NCBI GenBank assembly: GCA_030913385.1
Contig: CP133159.1
Span: 496,001 to 560,000, forward strand
Source: Cytophagaceae bacterium ABcell3
GTDB taxonomy: Bacteria > Bacteroidota > Bacteroidia > Cytophagales > Cytophagaceae
Reading direction: 5' to 3'
DNA length: 64,000 bases
Shown here: piece by piece, positions 63,383 through 64,000 of the stretch
Layout: each line of letters opens with the position of its first letter
Position numbering within the stretch: position 1 is the first letter of the stretch
Position numbers and translations under genes: made by a program
Notes under the pieces: generated by a model
What the model saw: only the letters and a program-made list of their open reading frames with translations
Database searches by the model: none
What the model was told of the DNA's origin: nothing

Positions 63383-63420
63383 AACCACAAATAGCAGCCA
63401 ATTAGCTGCTATTTGTGGTT
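63383..63420. terminator. Perfect 16-bp hairpin at the 3' end of the Hsp20 gene
   Basis: AACCACAAATAGCAGC pairs perfectly with GCTGCTATTTGTGGTT around a 6-base loop. It overlaps the Hsp20 stop codon on the minus strand. The T-tract is poor. Confidence 0.75.
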
Positions 63421-63720
63421 ATGATATGTGTATTGTCCTTACCGGTTTTTTCTTTGCGTCCTCTTTCTTAGGTATCGTAAGGCGAAGAATGCCATCGGTA
63501 TATTGGGCTTCAATTTTATCAGTATCTACTGTTTTAGGTAGTTGGAATGACCTTTTAAAGTAAGTTAAATTATACTCCCTCAGCGTATACCTTTGATCGC
63601 TGTTTTCGACCTCATTTTGATCTGCCTGTACATTCAAGGTTTCATTTTCCAGTTCAATTATAAAATCCTCCTTATGATATCCTGGAGCAGCAATTTCGAT
63701 CATAAAATGTTCATTGGTTT
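63419..63720 (-). pseudogene. Hsp20/alpha-crystallin gene truncated at its 5' end
   Basis: The remaining frame reads KTNEHFMIEIAAPGYHKEDF, then FKRSFQLPKTVDTDKIEAQY, GILRLTIPKKEDAKKKP. This is the alpha-crystallin domain of a small heat-shock chaperone, including its hallmark GILRLTIPK. The roughly 50 N-terminal residues are missing. The homologous frame ends near 63720, where the sequence becomes that of an IS3-type end, with a stop codon slightly upstream. An internal ATG at 63703 could give a 94-residue stub. The missing 5' part is probably beyond the right edge, on the far side of the insertion. Confidence 0.75.
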
Positions 63721-64000
63721 TATAATACTCCCCAATTTTCAGACCACTACTTTAATTGATTTATAATCGTTAAATTAGTGAAATATGAAAGGAAAAAGAA
63801 GAAAGTTTACTGCCGCATTCAAAGCACAAGTTGCTGTTGAAGCTTTAAAAGAAAGAGATAGCTTGGCAGATTTGGCAAGTCGTTTTGAGGTTCACCCTAA
63901 TATGATCAGTAAGTGGAAGCAAGAGTTTCTTGAAAGGTCCTCAGCAGTCTTTGAGAAAGACAGTTCAGAGCAAAATCAGGAGCCTTCTATTGATCCTGAA
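63715..64000. mobile_element. IS3-family element, left end (right end outside window)
   Basis: It contains the start of an IS3-type orfA at 63785. The likely left end lies at 63715-63730, where TGGTTTTATAATACTCCCCA resembles an IS3-type terminal inverted repeat beginning TG. The right end and any target duplication are outside the window, so the exact boundary is not proved. Confidence 0.7.
63785..64000 (+). CDS. IS3-family transposase OrfA (partial)
   Basis: Seventy-two codons are present before the window ends: MKGKRRKFTAAFKAQVAVEA, LKERDSLADLASRFEVHPNM, ISKWKQEFLERSS. This is the HTH_Tnp_1 DNA-binding protein encoded first in IS3 elements, normally joined to OrfB by programmed frameshifting. 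The frame is complete at its 5' end. Confidence 0.9.
   Translation, partial: MKGKRRKFTAAFKAQVAVEALKERDSLADLASRFEVHPNMISKWKQEFLERSSAVFEKDSSEQNQEPSIDPE

Noticed and set aside
1-64000. tRNA, rRNA or tmRNA genes
   Set aside because: I saw no sequence recognisable as any of these, but small RNA genes could be missed by eye.

Overview
This window comes from a member of the Bacteroidota, most likely a Cytophagales-type bacterium. The evidence is a GldJ-like gliding lipoprotein, two PorP/SprF proteins, several type IX secretion (T9SS) substrates with type A or type B C-terminal sorting domains, a Rho with a long charged N-terminal region, a DUF4175 protein, low G+C, and many lipoproteins and outer-membrane barrels. 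No rRNA or tRNA gene was recognised.

Region 1 (1-15.8 kb) is mostly housekeeping: a truncated OmpA-like lipoprotein, mfd, gldJ, a ComF-type phosphoribosyltransferase, a type A T9SS substrate, a small unknown protein, exonuclease III, a peptide-binding lipoprotein, then a tight run of DUF4175 protein, RsbW-like ATPase and ybeY. Region 2 (15.8-21.3 kb) looks origin-proximal. Three palindromic parS-like sites and a very G-poor, C/A-rich block precede mnmG. Mnm G is followed by a methyltransferase and an Ig-like lipoprotein. Then comes a 376-bp AT-rich gap with four exact DnaA boxes, my candidate for the chromosomal oriC. Region 3 (21.3-34 kb) is again housekeeping: TPR protein, DUF4380 lipoprotein, gamma-carbonic anhydrase-like protein, polA, serS, rho and an SDR oxidoreductase. 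A decayed copy of the SDR 3' end lies upstream of the intact gene.

Region 4 (34-38.7 kb) is a compact surface-signalling locus. A PorP/SprF gene is divergent from an ECF sigma factor, a translationally coupled one-pass membrane protein that resembles an anti-sigma factor outside-linked to an SprB-like repeat and a type B sorting-like domain, and a type B T9SS substrate. Its N-terminal module recurs in a second substrate at 55.2 kb, which is itself coupled to another PorP/SprF gene. This two-locus arrangement is the strongest candidate for an under-described system here. Region 5 (38.7-46.4 kb) is accessory: a WG-repeat protein, four copies of a dispersed intergenic repeat, a toxin-antitoxin pair with both genes broken, a cupin lipoprotein, a large nested palindrome, a barrel protein, and a membrane glycosyltransferase lying between diverged direct repeats.

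Region 6 (46.4-59.6 kb) encodes very large secreted proteins: a beta-helix/ricin/CBM/Ig-like protein, a PL9-type pectate lyase with eight near-identical 33-residue Cys-rich repeats, the second type B substrate and its PorP/SprF partner. Together these suggest secretion and surface display of polysaccharide-active enzymes. Region 7 (59.6-64 kb) holds a glycogen-debranching-like enzyme and a family 4 glycosyltransferase in one operon, then an Hsp20 gene that appears to be cut by an IS3-family element running off the window end. All calls are from reading sequence; no database search was run.
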